Below, in pieces: positions 31,990 through 42,995 of a stretch of DNA of 64,000 bases. Source of the stretch: Haematobia irritans (taxonomy: Eukaryota; Arthropoda; Insecta; Diptera; Muscidae); NCBI RefSeq assembly GCF_050003625.1, contig NC_134400.1:52704066-52768065 (forward strand). Reading direction: 5' to 3'. Each line of letters begins with the position of its first letter. Positions within the stretch are counted from its first letter, which is position 1. The notes under the pieces were generated by a model. It saw only the letters and a program-made list of their open reading frames with translations. It had not been told where the DNA came from and did no database searches. The position numbers and the translations under genes were made by a program.

Positions 31990-34181
31990 AACAAGTATAT
32001 ACGGCCGTAAGTTCGGCCAGGCCGAAGCTTATGTACCCTCCATCATGGATTGCGTAGAAACTTCTTCTAAACACTGCCATCCACAATCGAATTACTTAAG
32101 TTGCGGTAACGCTTGCCGATGGCAAGGTATCTTAAAACCTCCAGCACCATCTTCTAAATTGTATGTAAGTCCATACGTGGTATATATTACATCAAAAAAG
32201 ATCGATCCAATACGTATATAATTCAGTTTGACAAAGTAGACATAAAATTTTGACAAAATTTTCTACAGAAATAAAATTTTAACAAAATTTTCTATAGAAA
32301 TAAAATTTTCACAAAATTTTCTATGGAAAGAAAATTTTGACAAAAATTTCTACAGAAATAAAATTTTAACAAAATTTTCTATAGAAATAAAATCTTGGTA
32401 GATTATTTTTGGCTCGAGTGGCAACCATGATTATGAACCGAATAAAATTTGAACAAAATTTTCTATAGAAATAAAATTTTGACAAAATTTTCTATAGAAA
32501 TAAAATTTTGACTATGATGAAAATTTTATTATGAACCGAATAAGATTTTAACAAAATTTTCTCTAGAAATAAAATTTTGACAAAATTTTCTATAGAAATA
32601 AAATGTTGACAAGATTTTCTACAGAAATAAAATTTGGTAGATTATTTTTGGCTCTAGTGGCAACCATGATTATGAACCGATATGGACCAATTTTTGTGTG
32701 ATTGGACCAATTTTGGTATGGTTGTTAGCGACCATATACTAACACCACGTTCCTAATTTGAACCGGATCGGATGAATTTTGCTCCTCCAAGAGGCTCCGG
32801 AGGTCAAATCTGGAGAACGTTTTATATGGGGGCTATATATAATTATGGACCGATATGGACCAATTCTGGCACGGTTGTTAAAGATCATATACTAACACCA
32901 TGTTCCAAATTACAACCGGATTGGATGAAATTTGCTTCTCTTGGAGACTTCGCAAGCCAAATCTGGTGATTTGTTTATATGGGGGCTATATATAATTATG
33001 GACCGATGTGGACCAATTTTTGCACTGTTGTTAGAGACCATATACCAACATCATGTACCAAATTTCAGATGGATCGGATGAAATTTGCTTCTCTTTGAGG
33101 CTCCGCAAGCCAAATCTGGGGATCGGTTTATATGGGGGCTATATATAATTATGGACCGATGTGGACCAATTTTTGCATGATTGGTAGAGACCATATACGA
33201 ACACTATGTACCAAATTTCAGCCGGATTGGATGAAATTTGCTTCTCTTAGAGGCTCCACAAGCCAAATCTGGGGATCGGTTTATATGGGGGCTATATATA
33301 ATTAAGGACCGATATGGACCAATTTTTGCATGGTTGTTAGAGACCATATACCAACATCATGTACCAAATTTCAGATGGATCGGATGAAATTTGCTTCTCT
33401 TTGAGGCTCCGCAAGCCAAATCTGGGGATCGGTTTATATGGGGGCTATATATAATTATGGACCGATGTGGACCAATTTTTGCATGATTGGTAGAGACCAT
33501 ATACGAACACTATGTACCAAATTTCAGCCGGATTGGATGAAATTTGCTTCTCTTAGAGGCTCCACAAGCCAAATCTGGGGATCGGTTTATATGGGGGCTA
33601 TATATAATTAAGGACCGATATGGACCAATTTTTGCATGGTTGTTAGAGACCATATACCAACATCATGTACCAAATTTCAGCCGGATCGGATGAAATTTTC
33701 TTCTCTTTTAGGCTCCGCAAGCCAAATCTGGGGATCGGTTTATATGGGGGCTATATATAATTATGGACCGATGTGGACCAATTTTTGCATGGATGTTAGA
33801 GACCATATACAAACACCATATACCAAATTTCAGCCGGATGCTTCCGTTAGATGCTCCACAAGCCAAATCTGAGGGTCCCTTTATATGGGGGCTATACGTA
33901 AAAGTGGACCGATATGGCCCATTTTCAATACCATCCGACCTACATCGATAACAACTACTTGTGCCAAGTTTCAAGTCGATAGCTTGTTTCGTTCGGAAGT
34001 TAGCATGATTTCAACAGACGGACGGACGGACGGACGGACGGACGGACATGCTTAGATCGACTCAGAATTTCACCACGACCCAGAATATATATACTTTATG
34101 GGGTCTTAGAGCAATATTTCGATGTGTTACAAACGGAATGACAAAGTTAATATACCCCCATCCTATGATGGAGGGTATAAA
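31990..34181 (+). mobile_element. full E1 element
   Basis: The head from about 31990 is followed by a 29-bp minisatellite (32240-32640), 153-bp units (32650-33900) and a tail with six or more GGAC repeats (34015-34050). The terminal hairpin ends GGAGGGTATA at about 34177. Confidence 0.85.
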
Positions 34182-35570
34182 AAGGCCGATTAAATACGTA
34201 TATAATCTAGTTTGACAAAATTTTCTATAGAAATAAAATTTTGACAAAACCTTGATAAAATTTTCTATAGAAATAAAATTTTGACAAAATTTTCTATAGA
34301 AATAAAAATTTGACAAAATTTTCTATAGAAATAAAAATTTGACAAAATTTTCTATAGAAATAAAATGTTGACAAAATTTTCTATGGAAGTAAAATGTTGA
34401 CAAAATTTTCTATAGCAATACAATTTTGACAAAAATTTCTATAGAAATAAAATGTTGATAAAATTTTGTATAGAAATGAAATTTTGACAAAATTTTGTAT
34501 AGAAATAAAATGTTGACAAAATTTTCTACAGAAATAAATTTTTTACAAAATTTTCTATAGAAATAAAATTTTGACAAACATTTCTATAGAAATAAACTTT
34601 TGACAAAACTTTCTATAGAAATGAAATTTTAACAAAACTTTCTATAGTAATAAAATTTGACAAAATTTTCTATGGAAATAAAGTTTTGGTAGATTACAAA
34701 ATTTTCTATAGAAATAAAATTTGACAAAATTTTCTATGGAAATAAAGTTTTGGTAGATTATTTTTGGCGATATGGACCAATTTTTGTGTAATAAGTCATC
34801 GGCTATATATAACTAAAGACCGATATGGACCAATTTTTACATGGCTGTTAGAGGCCATATATTGACAAAATGTACCAAATTTCAACCGTATCGGATGACT
34901 TTTGCTCCTCCAAGAGGTTCCGGACGTCAAATCTGGGGACGGTTTATATGGGAACTATATATAATTATGGACCGATATGGACCAATTTTTGCATGGTTGT
35001 TAGAGACCACATACTAACACCATGTACCAAATTTCAACTGGATCGGATGAATTTTGCTCTTCCAAGAGGCTCCGGAGGTCAAATCTGGGGATCGGTTTAT
35101 ATGGGGGCTATATATAATTATGGACCGATATGGACCAATTTTTGCATGGTTGTTAGAGACCGTATACTAAGACCACGTACCAAATTTCAACCGGATCGGC
35201 TCCTCCGGGAGGCTCCCCAAGCCAAATTTGGGGATCGGTTTATATGGGGGCTATACGTAAACGTGGTGCGATATGGCCCATTTTCAATACCATCCGACCT
35301 ACATCAATAACAACTATTTGTGCCAAGTTTCAAGTCGATAGCTTGTTTCGTTCGGAAGTTAGCGTGATTTCCACAGACGGACGGACAGCCGGACAGACGG
35401 ACAGACGGACGGACGGACAGACGGACGGACGGACGGACATGCTTAGATCGACTCAGAATTTCACAACGACCCAGAATATATATACTTTATGGGGTCTTAG
35501 AGCAATATTTCGATGTGTTACAAACGGAATGACAAAGTTAATATACCCCCATCCTATGGTGGAGGGTATA
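34182..35570 (+). mobile_element. E1 body joined head-to-tail, with long 29-bp minisatellite
   Basis: It starts GGCCGATTAAATACG directly after the preceding tail, with no E1 head. It then has about 500 bp of the 29-bp unit (34205-34700), 153-bp units, a GGAC/AGAC microsatellite (35385-35440) and a terminal hairpin at 35545-35572. The frames 34870-35588 are repeat artefacts. Confidence 0.82.
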
Positions 35571-35661
35571 AAAAGAAATTTAATTTGATTTTTTAAATAA
35601 ACGATTTCACCGCGATTTTACACGCGTTTTCCCTTGACCAAATTTTGACCGTATCACCCTT
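35571..35661 (+). mobile_element. DD37E element, 3' end (continuation of 29972-30629)
   Basis: The 3' UTR and terminal repeat (...GACCGTATCACCCTT) continue the copy cut at 30629, ending at TA (35662-35663). Confidence 0.85.
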
Positions 35662-35663
35662 TA

Positions 35664-36486
35664 ATCGATATGCGAATGGGTTGTTGTTTTAGTTGGAATC
35701 GTGTGTTATGATATACTGAGAGATAGTTAAAAAATAATTTAGTAAAATAATATAATAAATAACAAATAAAATATATAAAATATTTTTTATTTTAAATTAG
35801 TGAGAAAAATACCAGAAGAATAACAACCCCTTAATTCGTCTTCAATTAACTGGTAACATTCAGTGACGTTAACCTTTTGTGAAAAAATTGGTTTATATTT
35901 TTTTATATTTGTAGGTATTGAAATTGTAAAAAGAGGACAACATTGCTAGGCAGGAACTTATTACAAGTGAAAGGTACAAGAAGAAGAAAAATGCGGTGTA
36001 CAGTTAATAACATTACATGGAAATTGGAAACAGTGATTCCACTATTTCCAATTGCAATAAACCAATTTCCAATAAACTAATATTTCAAGACCAGTCGATG
36101 CTGTTGATTTTAAATAAGTATATTTAATATATTAATTAAACATGTATTTTATAGAAGTAAAAAGTGCTTATATAAATAAATAAATTGTATTTAAAAAAGA
36201 AGGTAAGCAGTTCTAATTTTGAAGTAAAAGGTTTACCACAAATATGTAGGATTTGTACAAATGAATGAAAAAAGTTCAATAAAATCAATTCATATATGAA
36301 TTCAATTCAGTTAAATTTTTTCATTCTGTAGTATAGTGGTACATAAATATAGGAAAATGTTAACTAATATATGGAATGCATTCTACCTAATTTCTACGAA
36401 AAACACATCGTTCAAACAAATAAAAAGGTATTTGGCGCTATAGGAAGTTCAACTTTCTTCATAATGAGTTCATTTTAACTTAAAGT
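35664..36486. repeat. partial CACCCAG-type element, reverse of 23460-24360
   Basis: The reverse complement of 23470-24340 is matched throughout (for example 'ggttgttgttttagttggaa', 'ttaactggtaacattcagtg'). Its expected terminus at 36487 is replaced by mariner sequence. Non-coding. Confidence 0.75.
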
Positions 36487-37158
36487 AGGGGTCACTTTTT
36501 TCAATATAATCTCTTGAAGCTTCAATACACTTAGTCCAACGTTTTTCTAGCAATTCTATCCCTTGATTAAAATAGTTTTCCTCAAGGTCTTCAAAATAGT
36601 GGTTTACAACTGTAATTGCATCTTCATTTGAGGTAAAACGCTTGCCAGCAAGGATTTTTTTTTAGATTTCGGAACAAGTAAAAGTCACTGGGACCTAAAT
36701 CAGGAGAATAAGGTGGGTGGTCAAGCAACTCGTACTTTAATTCGTTGATTTTAGCCATTGTTAAAACACTTTTGTGCGCTAGTGCGTTGTCTTGATGAAC
36801 AATTATTTTTTTTTTTTTTGTTGTAAGCCAGGACGTTTTTCTCGAATTTGTACATTTAATTGATCCAAAAGGTTGCAATAGTACTCTGAATTTATTGTTT
36901 ACCCTTTTGCAGATAGTCAATCAATAAAATACCTTTGAAGTCCCAAAAAACCGTTGCCATAACCTTACCAGCCGATTGAATTGTTGTTGCCACTTCCTCT
37001 AGCACTTCCTCCAGCTTCAGTCCATTGTTTGGATTGTTCTTTTGTCTCTGGAGTATAGAGGTGGATCCATGTCTCATCAACAGTTATGAAACGATGCTTA
37101 AAATCTATTTTATTTCGCTTAAAACGATCCAAACAAGCTTGAGAAATGTTCATTCTTA
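36487..37158 (-). pseudogene. mariner transposase, C-terminal half
   Basis: The minus strand reads MNISQACLDRFKRNK, FITVDETWIHLYTPE, then with frameshifts AGKVMATVFWDFKGILLIDY, KIIVHQDNALAHKS, and YSPDLGPSDFYLF. The DD34D residues of mariner are present; GTWI- and QDNA-region indels break the frame at about 36920 and 36970. The 5' half follows at 39939-40338 beyond a T-prime insertion. It differs clearly from the Himar1-like copy, so it is another subfamily. Confidence 0.88.
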
Positions 37159-37274
37159 CACCCTAAAAAAAATTGCTTCTCTAACATATGTTTCAAACAT
37201 ATTTTGCAGGAAGCACATATATTATTGGATACTACCGAAACATTAATATGTTTGTTTTATGTGAACATGTTATA

Positions 37275-38537
37275 AAGGGTGATACGGTCAAAATTTGGTC
37301 AAGGGAAAACGCATGTAAATCGGTGAAATCGTTTATTTAAAAAATCAAATTAAATTTCTTTTTCAAGTTCAATTAGTATAAAATTCAGGAAAATATTCAG
37401 TTAGGCTTTCGCTTTTCCAAATCCGAATTACCTGGCTTCACGCTTGACACCTGCCATCAGATTTTGTACAGCCACCTTGTCCACCTTCTTCGCCGCAGAA
37501 AGCCAGTTTGCCTTGAACTGCTGCTCGTCCTTAGCAGCTTTTTTGGTCTTCTTTAGGTTCCGCTTGACAATAGCCCAGTATTTCTCAATTGGGCGGAGCT
37601 CTGGCGTGTTGGGAGGGTTCTTGTCCTTGGGAACCACCTGCACATTGTTGGCGGCGTACCACTACATGGCCTTTTTACCGTAATGGCAAGATGCCAGATC
37701 CGGCCAAAACAGTACGGAACAACCTTGTTTCTTCAGGAAAGGCAGCAGACGTTTATTCAAACACTCTTTCGCGTAAATTTCTTGGTTGACAGTCCCGGAA
37801 GCTACGAAAATGCTGCTTTTCAAGCCACAGGTACAGATGGCTTGCCAAACTTTGACAGTTTTATGTGCTTGAAAATATCTGCTACCTTTCCACTTCCTTT
37901 TGCCGTATAAAACTCCTGTCCCGGAAGCTGCTTGTAGTCGGCTTTGACGTAGGTTTCGTCGGCCATTACCACGCAGTCAAACTTCGTCAGCATCGTCGTG
38001 TACAGCCTCCGGGATCGCGCTTTGGCCGTCGTATTTTGTTTATCATCGCGATTTGGAGTCACTACCTTCTTGTAAGTCGATAGTCCGGCTCGTTTTTTGG
38101 CTCGATGCACGGTTGTAGACGATACACGTGGCTTATTTGCGGCATCTCGGAGAGAGAGGTTAGGGTTTCGCTTGAAACTACCGGCAACTCTCTTTGTCGT
38201 CTCAGCGGCTTCCGGTTTTCGATTTCCCCCCAATCCAGACTTCCTGGCTGTCGACAAACGTTCCCCAAACACTTTAATTACATTTGTAACGGTTTATTTA
38301 GCAACTTTTAGCGATTTTGCCAGCTTTGCGTGCGAGTAGCTCGAATTTGCGCGATGCGCGAGCAAAATTTTGATACGCTGTTCTTCTTGCTTGGACGGCA
38401 TTTTGACAATTGAAGAGTGAATTTCAAAATCAAAATAGGAGCAACATTCTACACACACACACCTCAGGTTTTTTAAATGCAAAATTGAAAGAAATACGTC
38501 AAGTTTATATTGACCAAATTTTGACCGTATCACCCTT
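37275..38537 (-). mobile_element. complete DD37E Tc1-mariner element (inactive)
   Basis: Inverted ends AAGGGTGATACGGTCAAA (37275) and its complement ending 38537, flanked by TA (37273-37274 and 38538-38539). 1263 bp, with both termini and one transposase gene. Confidence 0.92.
37401..38401 (-). pseudogene. DD37E transposase with several disabling changes
   Basis: The start is MPSKQEEQRIKILLAHRANS at 38401. The N-terminal helix-turn-helix region is followed by an in-frame TAA just after KSLKVAK (about 38291). The frame resumes TVTNVIKVFGERL through MADETYVKADYKQLPG, then about 17 bases are lost after HIKLSKF (near 37855), shifting the frame. Later FWPDLASCHYGKKAM is followed by a TAG (about 37660), and TPELRPIEKYW by a TAA near 37430 in place of a glutamine codon; the natural stop is 37401-37403. 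At about 334 residues when read through, the length is normal for the family. It would be a TA-specific cut-and-paste transposase; this copy is dead. Confidence 0.92.
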
Positions 38538-38539
38538 TA

Positions 38540-39938
38540 TGTTTGGAAGCATTTTGAGCCAAAAAATATTATATGCTTGGAAGAATTTTCCCCAAAGAAG
38601 ATTGTGCTCATTGTGGGTTATTAAAGATTTACAGTCAAAAAAGAACAGTGCTTGATATAAACGAAATGGACTGAGCTTTTGGATAAAATATTATTTTTTA
38701 TTGCAAAAATAAGAATTTTGTAACAAAAGTCTGTTTTTGGTATAAAAGTTTGAAATTTATGAAGGTATTCAAAAACTCTAAAAAAAGAAGAACGTGGAGT
38801 CGAGTATGAACATATATAAATAATTTTATAATATACACTAGGCGTGAACAGTTTGTTACTAGCATTTAACACCATTTTAAATGCATTTAAAACTTATCGT
38901 GTTTTGTACTTAATTTCATGTTTACCTTTAAGGCCGGTATTAAGTTGGCATTATCGCTCTAAAATGACCCTGTTTTGCCTTTCATTCATTTTAAAGAAAA
39001 TGAACTTTTTCAATTGTTTTAGCTGCAAAACTCGAACTTAATGTCCTCTTTTATATTTGAAGATGTCGGTCAACTCCTCTTGGACTACTTATTAAAAAGA
39101 GGAACTAAACTTTGTTTTTATACATTTTACTGTTTAATTTTTCACTATTTCCTCCTTTTTTCATTTTACTGTCCCAACTCTAAACAGAGTATAGTATCCT
39201 TTCGTTATTTTTATGAAGATCCCTTTGTAATTTTTGTATATTTTCCACCGTTTTTTTAATTTCCTTTGCCTGAATATTTTGACTTACTCCTCGTACGTTC
39301 CGATTTCTTTTAACGAACCAAGAAAAAAGTTTGCCCATAACGCCAAAATTATAAACAAACCCATGTCCACACATACATAAAATGCTGCTCTCAAGGCGAA
39401 AACACATGTTGTTTTTTTTTCAAATGTCTATTCTCTTGGTTCCGAATGTCTATTCTCTTTACTCCGAATACTCATTCTAATATTCAAATTAAATAATATT
39501 TAGACTTAAGCATATCAAATTTTTGATCTTATCATAAAACAGTTTTCCGAAACAACATACAAGCGGTTTCACAGAAATTGCTCTGTTTTGATTCTCTCGC
39601 TGTATTATGTTGATATCTTTGGTCAACCCTCCCGGTTTCCATCTCTATTTCTTTCTCTATACTCTCTCTGTCGCTCTCTGAATAAAATATCACAATATAT
39701 ATACTTTTACTCGAAATTTGTAAATTTATATATGTTTACATTCACACATATTATTTTTATGAGACATTCATGCCCGAAACATAATATATTCTAACATATT
39801 AACATATGTGTCTCAAACATTTAGTTTTAGTTTATTAACATTACATGTTTGCACTTAAAAATATTGTGTTTAAAAATTGTGCCCGAAACACATTTTGTTT
39901 ACATCGGAACATATGAAAAACATATTTTTATAACAGTG
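38540..39938. other. T-prime interior, non-coding
   Basis: AT-rich interior and right end of the T-prime element with ACATATT/AATATGT words. Frames such as 38844-39259 are low-complexity and not conserved against 15430-16950. Confidence 0.5.
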
Positions 39939-40338
39939 TATGCGTTTTTGATCGACCATTAACAAATGCGTCAGCCATCTTGCAGAATACTTTTTCATCT
40001 GTAGTTCTTCATGCAAAATTAAATGGGCTCGATCATTTGAGATGCCCATGGTAATAGCAATTTCACGCACTTTTATTTGTCGATCATTTAATATCATATC
40101 ATGCACTTTGGCTACAATTTCTGTTGTTGTTGCTGTTTTTGGACGTCCACTACGTGGTTCATCTTCAATGCTTGTACGACCACGTTTAAATTCAGCAACC
40201 CAATTTTTTACTGTTGCATATGAAGGAGCACTTTCACCTAACACATTTACCATATCATTATGAATTTCTTATCCCGATAAACCTTTTTTATGTAAATATT
40301 TAATAAAAACGCATTTCCAATTTTTTACTGTTGCATAT
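39939..40338 (-). pseudogene. mariner transposase, N-terminal half with local duplication
   Basis: The minus strand reads KYLHKKGLSG, a TAA, EIHNDMVNVLGESAPSYATVKNWVAEFKRG, then GRPKTATTTEIVAKVHDMI and KKYSARWLTHLLMVDQKRI, stopping at the T-prime insertion. It carries the mariner-type helix-turn-helix. Upstream, at 40313-40338, the codons for YATVKNW occur a second time before the start of this copy, so the 5' end of the gene is partly duplicated. Element X is inserted in that upstream copy. Confidence 0.85.
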
Positions 40339-40607
40339 CGTTGGCAGAAATGCAAAAGAACGTAACTACAATTTTCATTTTTTTTACAGGAGAAGGTAAA
40401 AACGTTTTTACTTGCCGTCTCTTTATTCTCACTAACTGCAATAACTGTCCCCAAACAACTAAATTTGGTTAGCTTTTTTAAAGTAACCTCGAACAAACTA
40501 GAAAAAAACAGCCTACTTTGCAAAAAAAAAAAAATTTGTACTTCGTCTACAAAAGTGTGTAGTTACGTCTCTTTGATTTATGAAATATATACGGTTGTAG
40601 TTACGTC

Positions 40608-42993
40608 TTTTTATACCCTCCATCATAGGATGGGGGTATATTAACTTTGTCATTCCGTTTGTAACACATCGAAATATTGCTCTAAGACCCCATAAAGTAT
40701 ATATATTCTGGGTCGTGGTGAAATTCTGAGTCGATCTAAGCATGTCCGTCCGTCCGTCCGTCCGTCCGTCCGTCCGTCCGTCCGTCCGTCCGTCTGTTGA
40801 AATCACGCTAACTTCCGAACGAAACAAGCTATCGACTTGAAACTTGGCACAAGTAGTTGTTATCGATGTAGGTCGGATGGTATTGAAAATGGGCCATATC
40901 GGTCCACTTTTACGTATAGCCCCCATATAAAGGGACCCTCAGATTTGGCTTGTAGAGCCTCTAACAGAAGCATATTTCATCCAATCCGGCTGAAATTTGG
41001 TATATTATGTTGGTATATGGTCTCTAACAACCATGCAAAAATTGGTCCATATCGGTCCACTTTTACGTATAGCCCCCATATTAACGGACCCCCAAATTTG
41101 GCTTGCGATTGCTCTAAAAGAAGCAAATTTCATCCGACCAGGCTGAAATTTGGTACATGGTGTTGGTATATGGTCTCTAACAACCATGCGAAAATTGGTT
41201 CATATCGGTCCACTTTTACGTATAGCTCCCATATAAACGGACCCCCAAATTTGGCTTGCGATTGCTCTAAGAGAAGCAAATTTCATCCGATCCGGCTGAA
41301 ATTTGGTACATGCTGTTAGTATATGGTCTCTACCAACAATGCAAAAATTGGTCCATATCGGTACATAATTATATAGCCCCTATATAAACCGATCCCCAGA
41401 TTTGGCTTGTGGAGCCTCTAAGAGAAGCATATTTCATCCGCTCCGGCTGAAATTTGGTACATGGTGTTGGTATATGGTCTCTAATAACCGTGCAAAAATT
41501 GGTCCACATCGGTCCATAATTGTATATAGCCCCCATATAATCCGATCCCCAGATTTGGCTTGCGGAGCCTAAAAGAGAAGCAAATTTCATCCGATCCGGC
41601 TGAAATTTGGTATATGCTGTTGGTATATGGTCTCTAACAACCATGCAAAAATTGGTCCATATCGGTCCTTAATTATATATAGCCCCCATATAAACCGATC
41701 CCCAGATTTGGCTTGCGGAGCCTCTAACAGAAGCATATTTCATCCGATCCGGCTGAGATTTGGTATATGCTGTTGGTATATGGTCTCTAACAACCATGCA
41801 AAAATTGGTCCATATCGGTTCATAATTATATATAGCCCCCATATAAACCGATCTCCAGATTTGGCTTGCAAAGCCTCAAAGAGAAGCAAATTGCATCCGA
41901 TCCGGCTGAAATTTGGTACATGGTATTGGTATATGGTCGCTAACAACCATGCAAAAATTGGTCCACATCGGTCCATAATTATATAAAGCGCCCATATAAA
42001 CCGATCCCCAGATTTGGGTTGCGGAGCCTCAAAGAGAAGCAAATTTCATCCGATCCGCCTGAAATTTGGTACATGATATTGGTATATGGTCTCTAACAAC
42101 CATGCAAAAATTGGTCCACATCGGTTCATAATTATATATAGCCCCCATATAAAACGATCCCCAGATTTGGCTTGCGAAGACTCCAAGAGAAGCAAATTTC
42201 ATCCAATCCGGTTGTAATTTGGAACATGGTGTTAGTATATGATCTTTAACAACCGTGCCAGAATTGGTCCATATCGGTCCATAATTATATATAGCCCCCA
42301 TATAAAGCGTTCTCCAGATTTGACCTCCGGAGCTTCTTGGAGGAGCAAAATTCATCCGATCCGGTTCAAATTAGGAACGTGGTGTTAGTATATGGTCGCT
42401 AACAACCATACCAAAATTGGTCCAATCACACAAAAATTGGTCCATATCGGTCCATAATCATGGTTGCCACTAGAGCCAAAAATAATCTACCAAAATTTTT
42501 TTCTATAGAAAATTTTGTCAAAATTTTATTTCTATAGAAAATTTTGTCAAAATTTTATTTCTAGAGAAAATTTTGTTAAAATATTATTCGGTTCATAATA
42601 AAATTTTCATCATTGTCAAAATTTTATTTCTATAGAAAATTTTGTCAAAATTTTATTTCTATAGAAAATTTTGTTCAAATTTTATTCGGTTCATAATCAT
42701 GGTTGCCACTCGAGCCAAAAATAATCTACCAAGATTTTATTTCTATAGAAAATTTTGTCAAAAGTTTATTTCTATAGAAAATTTTGTTAAAATTTTCTTT
42801 CTATAGAAAATTTTGTCATACAATTGAGAAGATGGTGTTAGGAGGTTTTAAGATGCCTTGCCATCGGCAAGCGTTACCGCAACTTAAGTAATTCGATTGT
42901 GGATGGCAGTGTTTAGAAGAAGTTTCTACGCAATCCATGATGGAGGGTACATAAGCTTCGGCCTGGCCGAACTTACGGCCGTATATACTTGTT
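40608..42993 (-). mobile_element. full E1 element, copy 1 of three near-identical
   Basis: On the minus strand the head is at 42993 (AACAAGTATATACGGCCG), the 29-bp minisatellite at 42480-42820, 153-bp units at 40900-42420, then the tail with twelve GTCC units (40744-40791) and a terminal hairpin at 40608. It is about 99% identical by eye to 56013-58380 and to 62990-64000 as far as the window goes. Frames such as 40837-41319 and 41627-41986 are period artefacts. Confidence 0.9.
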
Positions 42994-42995
42994 GA

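Larger units (their letters stand above)
30630..35570 (+). mobile_element. three-part E1 array inserted as one block
   Basis: The order is a head fragment (30630-31989, enlarged by a CAC element), a full E1 (31990-34181) and a second body that starts GGCCGATTAAATACG right after the first tail and ends with its own tail (34182-35570). All parts are in the same orientation. The empty site is visible in the sister DD37E element near 37346-37368 ('aacttgaaaaagaaattt' on the minus strand). No clear target duplication. Confidence 0.8.
37159..39938. mobile_element. T-prime element without the tRNA-like core
   Basis: It begins CACCCTAAAAAAAATTGC at 37159 and ends TTATAACAGTG at 39938, with TA at 37157-37158 and 39939-39940; removal rejoins the mariner frame (D-Q-K-R-I to M-N-I-S). 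Sequence matches 14588-19762 outside the core. The tRNA-like pair and its surroundings are deleted at about 38612-38625. It contains a DD37E element. Confidence 0.85.

Noticed and set aside
31741..31994. Short membrane-protein-like frame (IILFCSSNMIVAIMFLLCVW)
   Set aside because: It crosses the right terminus of the CAC element at 31890 into the E1 head, so hydrophobicity is chance.
40837..42042. Regularly spaced repeats as a CRISPR array
   Set aside because: Units are 153 bp without unique spacers, in a fly-like genome with other transposons; no cas genes.
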